From: Sinorhizobium sp.
GTDB taxonomy: Bacteria; Pseudomonadota; Alphaproteobacteria; Rhizobiales; Rhizobiaceae
NCBI GenBank assembly: GCA_031178305.1
Contig: JAPSJG010000050.1
Coordinates: 1-12,697, forward strand
DNA: 12,697 nt
Direction of reading: 5' to 3'
In this document: positions 1-6,100 of the stretch, piece by piece
How positions within the stretch are numbered: position 1 is the stretch's first letter
How the letters are laid out: the number at the start of each line of letters is the position of its first letter
Program-made: the position numbers and the translations under genes
Notes under the pieces: generated by a model
What the model was told of the DNA's origin: nothing
The model's input: the letters and a program-made list of their open reading frames with translations, nothing else
Database searches by the model: none

Positions 1-101
1 GGAAGAAGCTCGCCCGTTTTGGCGTCACGATCGAGACCGTTTGGGGGCAGGGTTATCGGCTGCTGAACCGGCACGAATTCTGTGCGGGGAAGGCGGCATG
101 A
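1..101 (+). CDS. C-terminal fragment of a winged-helix DNA-binding protein (partial at 5' end)
   Basis: The reading frame that starts at base 3 is open from the window edge to the TGA at 99-101 and encodes about 32 residues. It contains GVTIETVWGQGYRLL, which resembles the last strand-wing of the OmpR/PhoB-type winged helix (the 'G..I.TV.G.GYRL' ending of Trans_reg_C domains). The stop overlaps the start of the next gene as ATGA, so the two are translationally coupled and in one operon. Only the C-terminus is visible, so it is not possible to say whether a receiver domain precedes it. In a phage setting a stand-alone winged-helix regulator is more likely. The domain call rests on one short motif. 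Confidence 0.6.
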   Translation, partial: KKLARFGVTIETVWGQGYRLLNRHEFCAGKAA

Positions 102-1987
102 GCGGCGCGGCGCTTCCGAAGCTCGGACCGAAGGCCCGCGAGATCGTCGATGCGGTGTTGCGCGACGGCATCTATCGGGCACTGAAAGAGTCCGACACCG
201 CTGTTTGCCGCAATCTGAACAGCCGCCAGTTCCTGGGCCGCGACAAGAAAGATGGCGCGGTCTGGTATCCGACGGCGAAGCTCTGCGAGCTTGCCGGCGT
301 GACGCCGCCGGAAATCGGGCAGGGGGGCGAGGGCGGACCCGGCGCGCCGGATTCTCGGGATCGACCCGAGGAGGGCGCCGATCGCCTCCCTGCGCCGGCC
401 GAGGCGGAATCCGGACGCGCGCTGATCCGTATTCCGCTCGACAGGATTGATGTCGGCTTTCGGCTGCGCCAGGCCGATCCGGAAAAGGTCGCAGCTCTTC
501 AGGCATCCTTCGCCGAGCTTGGGCACCGCACGCCGGTCAGCGTGGCGCGGCGGCCGAACGGCGAGTGCTTCCTGCTCTCCGCCGGGCTCCACCGACTCGA
601 GGCGGCGCGGGCGCTCGGCTGGGCCGATATCCTCGCCTTCATCGAAGAGGGCGACGATCTCGATGCGGAGCTATGGGAGATCGACGAAAACCTTTGCCGC
701 GCCGAGCTGACGCCGGCGGACCGGGCGCTCTTCACCTTCCGCCGCAAGGAAATCCACCTGATGCGCCACCCGGAAACGGGGCATGGCGGCGACCGGCGAT
801 CAAATGGCCAAGTTGGCCACTTGAAGGACGAGGCGGCGAAGAGCTTTGCCTCAGAGACTGCTGCGGCGACCGGGCAATCGGAGCGCGCGATCCGGCGTGA
901 CGCCGAGCGCGGGGAGAAAATCAGCGAACGGGCACTGCGGCAGATCCGCGGCACCCGGCACGATACCGGCGTAACTCTCGACCGGCTCAAGGGGCTCACC
1001 GAAGAGCAGCAGCTTGCCTATGTAGAGGCGCTGCGCGAGGCGGACAAGCGCGTCGCTGAAGAGGCGAAAGCCATCCGCGACGGCAAGCAGGCACTCTCGC
1101 GAAAGATCCGTGGCGCCGTGATCCGCGCCATTGCCGAGCGCGGCACGGTCTCGGCCGGCACAATGCCGCGCGCCGCCTTTCCGATCATCTATGCCGATCC
1201 GCCATGGGAGCAGGAGGCCTGGAGTGAGGAGCGGGGACAGGACAGGGGCCTTTCCTATCCGCATATGCCGCTCGAGGAGATCAAGTCGCTCTGCGCTGGC
1301 GATGCGAGCCCGGCGACGCGCGACGCGCTGCTCTTCCTGTGGGTGACGGCCAACCGGCTCGACGACGGCATCGACGTGCTGCGCGCCTGGGGGTTCGATT
1401 ACGTCACCTGCCTCGTTTGGGATAAATCGCGTATCGGCATGGGCCGATGGGTGCGGGACCGGCACGAGATCCTGCTCCTCGGAAAACGCGGAAACTTCCC
1501 GGCGCCGATCCCTGGCACGCAGAGCGCGTCGGTCCATGCCGAGGTGAAGGGCGAACACTCGGCCAAGCCCGTCTATTTCGCGGAGATGATCGAGAGGCTC
1601 TACCCGGACCTCCCGAAGCTGGAGCTGTTCCAGAGGCGCGATAGCCTTGTTGCCGGCGACGTTCGGCTGAATGGCAACTGGACGTTCTGGGGCAATCAGG
1701 CGGGCGCGCCGAAAGGTGAGGAGCAATCCTCCGAGGATTCTCGGGATGGGCGCGCCTGCGTGACAAAGGAAGAGCTAGCCGAGTTCAAAGCGCTGGGCGC
1801 GGTCGACGGCGGATGCATGGGCGGCGGTCCGCTGCTCGAGGAGATGATCGCTCTCGGCCTGGTGTGGCCCTCTAATCCACCGCAATTGACGGTCGGCGGC
1901 GCCGCGCGCCTGCGGGAACTCGAAGACAAGGTTAAGCGCGCGTCCGATGGCGACGCCGTGAGATGCGCCAAAAGCGAGGGAGCATGA
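98..1987 (+). CDS. ParB-fold / MT-A70 N6-adenine methyltransferase fusion protein
   Basis: The ATG at 98 is chosen because it overlaps the upstream stop (ATGA) and follows a purine-rich GGGGAAGG; an in-frame TTG at 41 lies inside the previous gene. The product is 629 aa. Residues 1-80 form a small N-terminal domain I do not recognise. Residues ~110-180 are a ParB/Srx-like domain with the box SAGLHRLEAA (161-170). Residues ~197-310 are the ParB-like helical/HTH region (ENLCRAEL at 197). Residues ~355-540 are an MT-A70 methyltransferase with catalytic DPPW at 367-370. A separate C-terminal domain of ~70 residues follows a Ser/Glu-rich linker. MT-A70 proteins transfer a methyl group from SAM to N6 of adenine; ParB folds bind DNA and some use CTP. 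The fusion probably methylates phage DNA site-specifically, for example against host restriction. Domain assignment is firm; target site and role are inferred. Confidence 0.88.
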   Translation: MSGAALPKLGPKAREIVDAVLRDGIYRALKESDTAVCRNLNSRQFLGRDKKDGAVWYPTAKLCELAGVTPPEIGQGGEGGPGAPDSRDRPEEGADRLPAPAEAESGRALIRIPLDRIDVGFRLRQADPEKVAALQASFAELGHRTPVSVARRPNGECFLLSAGLHRLEAARALGWADILAFIEEGDDLDAELWEIDENLCRAELTPADRALFTFRRKEIHLMRHPETGHGGDRRSNGQVGHLKDEAAKSFASETAAATGQSERAIRRDAERGEKISERALRQIRGTRHDTGVTLDRLKGLTEEQQLAYVEALREADKRVAEEAKAIRDGKQALSRKIRGAVIRAIAERGTVSAGTMPRAAFPIIYADPPWEQEAWSEERGQDRGLSYPHMPLEEIKSLCAGDASPATRDALLFLWVTANRLDDGIDVLRAWGFDYVTCLVWDKSRIGMGRWVRDRHEILLLGKRGNFPAPIPGTQSASVHAEVKGEHSAKPVYFAEMIERLYPDLPKLELFQRRDSLVAGDVRLNGNWTFWGNQAGAPKGEEQSSEDSRDGRACVTKEELAEFKALGAVDGGCMGGGPLLEEMIALGLVWPSNPPQLTVGGAARLRELEDKVKRASDGDAVRCAKSEGA

Positions 1988-2181
1988 TTAGCATCCTCGC
2001 CATTCGACCTTCCGCCGATGTGATGCACGCCTTCGACGCCCTGCCGAAGGCCCTCCGCGAGGCAATCGCCTCTGCCCCATTTGCATTCGATCCGGAGGAG
2101 ATCGGCCAGCGCCTTTCCCGTGGCAGGTCGGCCGGCTCGGTCGTCCGTGAGATCGAGCGGATCAGCGGAGGTGCGGCGTGA
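1984..2181 (+). CDS. Small phage protein of unknown function (65 aa)
   Basis: The ATG at 1984 overlaps the stop of the methyltransferase gene (ATGA), with AGGG at 1977-1980 just upstream. The stop overlaps the next gene as GTGA, so this is the middle of a coupled three-gene run. The 65-residue product starts MISILAIRPSADVMHAFDAL and is largely helical by eye, with a charged C-terminus (EEIGQRLSRGRSAGSVVREIERI). It has no cysteine pair, signal peptide or membrane segment. I do not recognise the family. Support for it being real is the tight coupling on both sides and codon use like its neighbours. Confidence 0.7.
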   Translation: MISILAIRPSADVMHAFDALPKALREAIASAPFAFDPEEIGQRLSRGRSAGSVVREIERISGGAA

Positions 2182-2495
2182 CGCAGTTCCTCCCCATCAT
2201 CGAAGAACTTGCCGATGCGCCGGATCATGCGGCACGGGCGCGATGGCTGCTCGAAGCGCCGCTCGCGGTGATCCTTCGCGACCAGGTGATCATCCACCGG
2301 CTGCTCTCCGCGGCCGGTTTTCACGAAGGCCTAGCTTACTTCGCAGCCGAGATCGCGGCGCTTTCCGCGACGCGCGGCCGGGACGGGCTCGCGCCGAGCA
2401 CAGTCCGCATGTCGCGGGAATACGCCCGCATCGGAATTCAGGTCATTGCGCGCGGGGGCGCGGGAGAGGGAAAGACTGATGGCACTAGAACGTAA
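2178..2495 (+). CDS. Small phage protein of unknown function (105 aa)
   Basis: The GTG at 2178 is preceded by a strong GGAGG at 2167-2171 with 6 nt spacing and overlaps the upstream stop (GTGA). The product is an Ala/Leu/Arg-rich, probably all-helical soluble protein (for example PDHAARARWLLEAPLAVILRD) with a polar Gly/Thr-rich tail. No domain is recognised. It is the last plus-strand gene before the reversed membrane-protein gene, and its 3' end overlaps the 3' end of that gene by 11 bp, tail to tail. The last ~15 residues are less phage-like in composition and may derive from the junction created when the reversed gene arrived. Confidence 0.7.
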   Translation: MTQFLPIIEELADAPDHAARARWLLEAPLAVILRDQVIIHRLLSAAGFHEGLAYFAAEIAALSATRGRDGLAPSTVRMSREYARIGIQVIARGGAGEGKTDGTRT

Positions 2496-3144
2496 GCACG
2501 AGCCCTTCGGCCGTCAGGTCTATGGATCTGCGCTTATCTCCGAGGAGCGTGCCGCCCACCTTCAAAGTGATTGGCGTTTTCGCATCGTATTTGCCGGATC
2601 TCGCAATCGCACGCACCGCGAACTTTGCTTCCGGGGGAGGGGAGTTCCGGTCCTCCCATCCGCGCACCAAAACTGGTGGCTTCAGCCTTTCACTCTGAAG
2701 TTCCCCGAGGTATCCGAAAACGGATCGATCTCCAGTTTTGACGTCTATGATCTCAAGGTCATAGTGGATCCCGATCGTTGTGTCGGCGATGGACTCGACC
2801 AGGAAGGGGCGCCTGTTCCAGTTGGTGAGATAAAGGGTGATCGTGAAGAGGTTTGTCTCGTCATGATCGTGTGCAATGATCGTCGGGAGCGCGTCGCCAA
2901 CCATGAACTCAGTTTGGCTTTGCTGCGATTTCAGCTGCTTGACCAGCACGGTGATACTGAGCAAGGCGGCAGCGGCAGCAGCCCATCCGCTCAACGCGGA
3001 AGCCCACTCTCGAAAGCAGTGTTCTGCTCCGTCCCCGCACATATCAGCCCTGGTAGGGAAGTAATCGAAGATGATTATGACGGCCAACGCGGCCAGGACT
3101 ATGAAGGCGACTATCCAACCGTATCGATCCCACCAGGCTCGCAC
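2485..3144 (-). CDS. Two-helix membrane protein with cytoplasmic C-terminal domain (moron-like cargo gene)
   Basis: This is the only minus-strand gene in the window. GTG at 3144 is chosen because GGAGAG lies 6 nt upstream on that strand and a promoter with -10 CTATAT lies about 30 nt upstream; a longer TTG start at 3201 falls inside that promoter. The product is 219 aa. A membrane helix spans ~9-28 (WIVAFIVLAALAVIIIFDYF), a short loop holds Cys36 and Cys43, a second helix spans ~48-68 (SGWAAAAAALLSITVLV), then comes a Gln/Ser-rich stretch and a C-terminal domain of about 130 residues with alternating strand-like segments. No enzyme motif is visible. GC is lower than in its neighbours (29 of 60 bases at 2701-2760, against 41 of 60 at 1321-1380). 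Its own promoter, reversed strand and different composition mark it as acquired cargo. Superinfection exclusion or defence is possible but not shown. Confidence 0.82.
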   Translation of the reverse strand: MRAWWDRYGWIVAFIVLAALAVIIIFDYFPTRADMCGDGAEHCFREWASALSGWAAAAAALLSITVLVKQLKSQQSQTEFMVGDALPTIIAHDHDETNLFTITLYLTNWNRRPFLVESIADTTIGIHYDLEIIDVKTGDRSVFGYLGELQSERLKPPVLVRGWEDRNSPPPEAKFAVRAIARSGKYDAKTPITLKVGGTLLGDKRRSIDLTAEGLVLTF

Positions 3145-3150
3145 TGCATT

Positions 3151-3156
3151 CTCTCC
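3151..3156 (-). promoter_or_regulatory. Ribosome binding site that fixes the membrane-protein start
   Basis: On the minus strand this reads GGAGAG, followed by AATGCA and then the GTG start at 3144. The 6-nt spacing is near ideal. No comparable site precedes the alternative TTG at 3201, so the shorter 219-aa product is preferred. Confidence 0.7.
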
Positions 3157-3172
3157 GTCGTTGATGCCAGCG

Positions 3173-3201
3173 ATATAGGTGGCAGCAATCACGGATTGCA
3201 A
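3173..3201 (-). promoter_or_regulatory. Sigma-70-type promoter for the reversed membrane-protein gene
   Basis: On the minus strand the -35 element is TTGCAA (3201-3196) and the -10 is CTATAT (3178-3173), separated by 17 bp. CTATAT is exactly the -10 consensus described for Sinorhizobium vegetative promoters (CTTGAC-N17-CTATAT); the -35 keeps TTG. Transcription would start near 3166 and give a 5' leader of about 20 nt that contains the GGAGAG site. An autonomous promoter would let the gene be expressed from a repressed prophage. The element overlaps the upstream region of the plus-strand methylase gene. Confidence 0.6.
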
Positions 3202-3212
3202 TGGGGGCGTGC

Positions 3213-4061
3213 ATGACGAACGCCCCGGATCGTCCCGTTCTTCGCTGGCATGGCAGCAAGTGGCGGATTGCGCTTTGGGTGATCAGCCACTTTCCGGCGC
3301 ATCGCGTCTATGTCGAGCCGTTCGGCGGAGCGGCTGGCGTCATGCTCCGAAAGCCGCGCGCGACATCGGAAATTTATAACGACCTCGATCGGGATCTGGT
3401 GCGGATGTTCCGCGTCATTCGCGAGCAGCCGGAGCGGCTGGCCTTGGCGCTTGAGCTGACGCCCTTCGCCCGTGACGAATATCGCTTGCTGTACGACCCG
3501 AGCGACTGCGATGTCGAGGCGACACGTCGTTTCATCGCCCGCTCGTTCATGGGAATGAACTCGAAGGGTGCGATTTCTCGGTCGGGCTTTGACACCCGGG
3601 TCAATCCTGACGGTTTCGCGGCTCGCCTCCGCTCACTAGTCGAGGTGCCGGAGCAGGTCATTGCCGTTGCTGAACGGTTTCGGCACGTGATCATCGAGAA
3701 TTGCGATGCGCTCCAGCTCGTGCGGCGCTTCAGCCGGTCGGACGCTCTGCTGTATGTCGACCCACCCTATCTCGCGGAGACGCGTAGCGGCCGGCACTAC
3801 GCCCATGAAATGACCGATGCGCAGCATGCCGAGTTGCTGGATGCGCTTCGGGCGTCGAAGGCGCACGTCGTGCTTTCCGGCTATCCCTCTGCGCTCTACG
3901 ACGCCGCCCTGTGCGATTGGCTACGCGTCGAATCCCCTTCTTTCACCGATGGCGGCCATGTCCGGACCGAGGTGCTTTGGATCAATCCGCGTGCCGCGGC
4001 GCTCGTCGCCGATCGGCGCGCCTATCAGCAAGTCGAATTGAATTTGGAGGCGGCGGAGTGA
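3213..4061 (+). CDS. D12-class (Dam-type) DNA N6-adenine methyltransferase
   Basis: ATG 3213 is preferred over the in-frame ATG 3201 because GGGGGCG (3203-3209) lies just ahead of it as a Shine-Dalgarno-like element. The product is 282 aa, close to Dam (about 270-280 aa). Motifs in order: LRWHGSKWRI (10-19, the N-terminal 'GGK' equivalent, here HGSK); motif I VEPFGGAAGVML (34-45, SAM binding); N-D of motif II region at IYNDLDRDLV (54-63); FMGMNSKGAISRSGF (112-126); and the catalytic motif IV LLYVDPPYL (179-187, DPPY 183-186). It methylates adenine N6 in duplex DNA. Recognition may be GATC, but the target-recognition region diverges enough that this is only a guess. The stop overlaps the replication-type gene as GTGA, so the two are co-translated. 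Its likely role is modification of phage DNA, possibly linked to replication control. Confidence 0.9.
   Translation: MTNAPDRPVLRWHGSKWRIALWVISHFPAHRVYVEPFGGAAGVMLRKPRATSEIYNDLDRDLVRMFRVIREQPERLALALELTPFARDEYRLLYDPSDCDVEATRRFIARSFMGMNSKGAISRSGFDTRVNPDGFAARLRSLVEVPEQVIAVAERFRHVIIENCDALQLVRRFSRSDALLYVDPPYLAETRSGRHYAHEMTDAQHAELLDALRASKAHVVLSGYPSALYDAALCDWLRVESPSFTDGGHVRTEVLWINPRAAALVADRRAYQQVELNLEAAE
4046..4050 (+). promoter_or_regulatory. Ribosome binding site that fixes the replication-protein start
   Basis: A perfect GGAGG lies 7 nt ahead of GTG 4058. It argues for the GTGA overlap start and against the much longer open frame from 3911, whose first 49 codons lie inside the methylase gene and read as Arg-rich shadow sequence. 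Confidence 0.75.
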
Positions 4062-5296
4062 GCCAGGAAGCCACGATCCGACGCGGCGTGCGCAATGCAC
4101 GTTATGCGGCGATACCGAACCATGTTTTTGAAGACGACCGGCTCTCGATGGAGGCGCGGTGGCTGTTGAGCTACCTGCTTTCCAAGCCGGACAACTGGAC
4201 TGTCGTGATCGGCGATATCATTAAGAAGGGCAATTGCGGGCGCGACAAGGCCCGCAAGATGATCGCCGAGCTGGTGGACGCCGGCTATGCAGAGCGCGAG
4301 CAGCAGCGGGCGGACGGGAAATTCGGCGTCTCCGTGCTGGTGATTTTCGACGAGCCCAGGGTGTCGGCAGCTGTCGAATCCGAGGGTGTTGCATCTTTGC
4401 CGCAGACGGATTTGCCGGCGACGGCATCGCCGTCGCCGGTTCCGCCGTCGCCGGTAAAATCGGCACATAGTAATAACTCAGATTCAGAAAATACTGATTG
4501 TCAGAATCTGAGAGAGGGCGGGCGCGAGGCTTCGAAAGTTGGGCAGGAGCCGGATCCGCGCAAGATCGACGCCGCCTTCTGGGCGCTGGTGAAGGACTGG
4601 CCGGGGTTCGCCGGCATGCCGAAAGAGCCAGCCCGGAAAGCGTGGTTCGCCCTTTCGGCTGATGAGCGGCGGGAGGCGGCCGAGCGCTTCCCTCGTTGGC
4701 TGCAGCTGCTGAAGGCGCAGAAGAAATCCCATGCTCCGGCGCCGTCGACCTATTTTGGCGAGAAGCTCTGGCTGGACGTGCCGGCGCAGGATGGGGCCGC
4801 GAAGCCGGCGAATGCCATGGCGGCGCCGTTCGGCAAGCTCTGGTCTGCGACCCGCACTGCCGATCTGCTGTTGCCGCCGACGGGTATCATTGCGCCCCCA
4901 ACACAGTTCCAGCAGTCGCTGATCAGGCAGGGTAAGACGACGCTCGATGCTGTGCGGGCAGAACAGCGCATGAAATGCGGCTGGCCAGCGGTCAACACCA
5001 TGCATGAACGGGCTCGGGAGCGCCAGGGCTGGCTTTGCCCCCTGGTTCTGGAGGAGGCATCGCAAGGCTTTCAGCATGTACACCGAGACGGCGACCTGAT
5101 GGCAGCATGGCGCCGCGAACACCAGCGCCGTGGCTGGCCTTTCCCCGAAGGCAAGCTGCCTGACTGGTCCTACTTCCCGCCGATCGAAGGTGAGGGCGAT
5201 CTCGACTTCCTCGTTGCTGAGGCTGTCGAGCGCTACCGCGAACGGATTTCCGACTATCTCGCAGACAGGAGCAAGGGCGATGATCATGCAGCGTAG
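4058..5296 (+). CDS. Winged-helix replication-initiator-like protein (lambda O position)
   Basis: The product is 412 aa from GTG 4058. Residues ~12-98 form a winged-helix domain of the kind at the N-terminus of phage replication proteins: ARYAAIPNHVFEDDRLS, a helix (MEARWLLSYLLSKP), a recognition-helix region (CGRDKARKMIAELVDAGYAER) and a wing ending VLVIFDEP. Residues ~105-165 are a Pro/Ser/Glu-rich linker. Residues ~168-242 are a second domain (DAAFWALVKDWPGF ... AWFALSADERREAAERFPRWL ... APSTYFGEKLWLDV) also seen in rhizobial phage proteins. The C-terminal ~170 residues are unassigned. No helicase or primase motif is present. The position between the early genes and the Q-like regulator, and origin-like repeats inside the linker DNA, support a lambda O-like initiator. 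Replication function is inferred; a transcription regulator is the alternative. Confidence 0.72.
   Translation: MSQEATIRRGVRNARYAAIPNHVFEDDRLSMEARWLLSYLLSKPDNWTVVIGDIIKKGNCGRDKARKMIAELVDAGYAEREQQRADGKFGVSVLVIFDEPRVSAAVESEGVASLPQTDLPATASPSPVPPSPVKSAHSNNSDSENTDCQNLREGGREASKVGQEPDPRKIDAAFWALVKDWPGFAGMPKEPARKAWFALSADERREAAERFPRWLQLLKAQKKSHAPAPSTYFGEKLWLDVPAQDGAAKPANAMAAPFGKLWSATRTADLLLPPTGIIAPPTQFQQSLIRQGKTTLDAVRAEQRMKCGWPAVNTMHERARERQGWLCPLVLEEASQGFQHVHRDGDLMAAWRREHQRRGWPFPEGKLPDWSYFPPIEGEGDLDFLVAEAVERYRERISDYLADRSKGDDHAA
4414..4455 (+). repeat. GC-rich inverted and direct repeats in the replication-gene linker
   Basis: CCGGCGACGGC (4415-4425) and GCCGTCGCCGG (4429-4439) form a perfect 11-bp inverted repeat around ATC. 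GCCGTCGCCGGT occurs again at 4444-4455, giving a 12-bp direct repeat with a 15-bp period. The DNA encodes a Pro/Ser/Val/Ala linker (PSPV twice), so part of the repetition could simply come from a low-complexity peptide. The inverted arm encodes a different peptide (LPATAS), which linker repetition alone does not explain. Together with the AT-rich dyad just downstream it looks like a replication origin or protein-binding site. Confidence 0.6.
4477..4512 (+). repeat. AT-rich inverted repeat with two GANTC sites; candidate part of phage origin
   Basis: CTCAGATTC (4477-4485) and GAATCTGAG (4504-4512) are perfect 9-bp inverted repeats around an 18-nt spacer. The stretch from about 4456 to 4512 is the most AT-rich part of an otherwise GC-rich gene. 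Each arm carries a GANTC site (GATTC 4481-4485, GAATC 4504-4508), the target of the essential cell-cycle methylase CcrM in Rhizobiales. Lambda likewise keeps its origin (iterons plus an AT-rich tract) inside the linker-coding part of gene O. Origin function is inferred from these parallels. Confidence 0.45.
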
Positions 5297-5927
5297 GACA
5301 CTGACCGGAAGCCCGATCGCGCTGCAGAGCGGTGATCGTTTCGAGGACCGGATGCGCCGAATCACAGAACGAAACTTGAGGGCTGCCTCTATGAAAGTGA
5401 CAGAAATGAACCCCGATTTGGCTCGCTGGTATTGCCTGCTCGTGAAGAAGGGCCGCGAATTCGATGTGGAAAACTCTCTTCGGGACGCCAACGTCGAAGC
5501 GTTCATGCCGCGCGAACGGGTCGTCAAGGTTCGCCATGGCCGGAAATTTGAAAGCGATATTCCTTACTTCCCGAATTACCTGCTGGTGCGGTGCGTTCCC
5601 TCTTCGGAGGCCTTCCACGGACTACGGCGGCACAGGAACGTGCTCGATATCGTCGGCGGAGCATCGGGCTATCACATCGTTAGAGACGAGAATGTTGCAA
5701 TGTTTAAAAGGATTTGCGAGGGCGCCGAGGCGCCGCGTGTCGCGACAGACAAGACCTTTAAGGAAGGCGACCGCGCGGACATCGTTCTCGGTCCCTTTGC
5801 CGGTTTCACGTGCATTGTGACAGCGGTGAAGTGGTGCCGCCAGGCCAAAGCCAAGGTTCGCATCGACGTGCATGGTCGCCCCTTCGACATCGACAGCATG
5901 CCTCTTGCGTTTCTCAAAAAGTCGTGA
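5280..5927 (+). CDS. Phage NusG-family (RfaH-like) transcription elongation/antitermination protein
   Basis: ATG 5280 follows AGGAG (5267-5271) at 8 nt and overlaps the end of the replication-type gene by 17 bp; ATG 5286 is a near alternative. The product is 215 aa. After a ~45-residue N-terminal extension comes an NGN domain (~49-145): ARWYCLLVKKGREFDVENSL, then EAFMPRER (73-80), IPYFPNYLLVRC (94-105) and FHGLRRHRNVLDIVGG (112-127). A KOW-type domain follows (~159-212): FKEGDRADIVLGPFAGFTCIV then VRIDVHGRPFDI. NusG proteins bind the RNA polymerase clamp through NGN and recruit Rho, NusE or NusA through KOW; specialised paralogues such as RfaH suppress termination at chosen operons. It precedes a leader with a terminator and then late genes, the place of lambda Q (207 aa), so an antitermination role is likely. 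It is too divergent and too far from host nusG context to be the housekeeping gene. Confidence 0.85.
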   Translation: MIMQRRTLTGSPIALQSGDRFEDRMRRITERNLRAASMKVTEMNPDLARWYCLLVKKGREFDVENSLRDANVEAFMPRERVVKVRHGRKFESDIPYFPNYLLVRCVPSSEAFHGLRRHRNVLDIVGGASGYHIVRDENVAMFKRICEGAEAPRVATDKTFKEGDRADIVLGPFAGFTCIVTAVKWCRQAKAKVRIDVHGRPFDIDSMPLAFLKKS

Positions 5928-6100
5928 CAGTCATTTTGCCACGGACGAACTGGATACCGTAACCCTCCGATCCCCTTGTCTCGGTGCAAGGGCAGAGCAG
6001 GCGCCAAGCCTCAGGGAGCAACGCTCCGGTCCCATGCCCTGACAGCCTCGATGCGAGGCACCGACTCAGGGCCAGTGCGAAAGCTATGAGCAGATAATAG
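5928..6100 (+). ncRNA. Structured untranslated leader with competing helices ahead of the late genes
   Basis: The region between the NusG-like gene and the next gene is non-coding but rich in self-complementarity. Helices seen: CCCTTG/CAAGGG (5973-5978 with 5987-5992); GGAGC/GCTCC around AAC (6015-6027); GCCTCG/CGAGGC around ATG (6045-6059); and GCCCTGA/TCAGGGC (6036-6042 with 6066-6072) enclosing the previous one. CCCTGA (6037-6042) can also pair with an upstream copy TCAGGG (6011-6016), so two folds exclude each other. A strong terminator follows at 6101. No promoter match convinces: GTGACA at 5924 lacks a -10, and GATAAT at 6093 lacks a -35. The layout is that of the lambda late leader RNA, and of a protein- or translation-controlled attenuator. 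It matches no riboswitch or tRNA that I know. Confidence 0.55.

Noticed and set aside
41..97. TTG start at 41 for the ParB/MT-A70 gene
   Set aside because: It lies inside the winged-helix gene read in another frame, and ATG 98 has both an ATGA overlap and a purine-rich leader.
3145..3201. TTG start at 3201 for the minus-strand membrane protein
   Set aside because: The TTG coincides with the -35 element of the promoter, so it would not be in the transcript; GTG 3144 has a good GGAGAG.
2446..3216. A 256-aa plus-strand open frame opposite the membrane-protein gene
   Set aside because: The minus-strand reading has two clear membrane helices, a promoter and a ribosome binding site. The plus-strand reading shows no domain pattern and would break the coupling seen elsewhere.
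5924..5964. Late promoter after the NusG-like gene (GTGACA at 5924, TTGCCA at 5936)
   Set aside because: No -10 hexamer lies at a 16-18 bp spacing from either.
5995..6100. Possible tRNA or known riboswitch in the leader
   Set aside because: No T-loop GTTCNANNC, no cloverleaf spacing, and no consensus boxes of TPP, cobalamin or SAM riboswitches.
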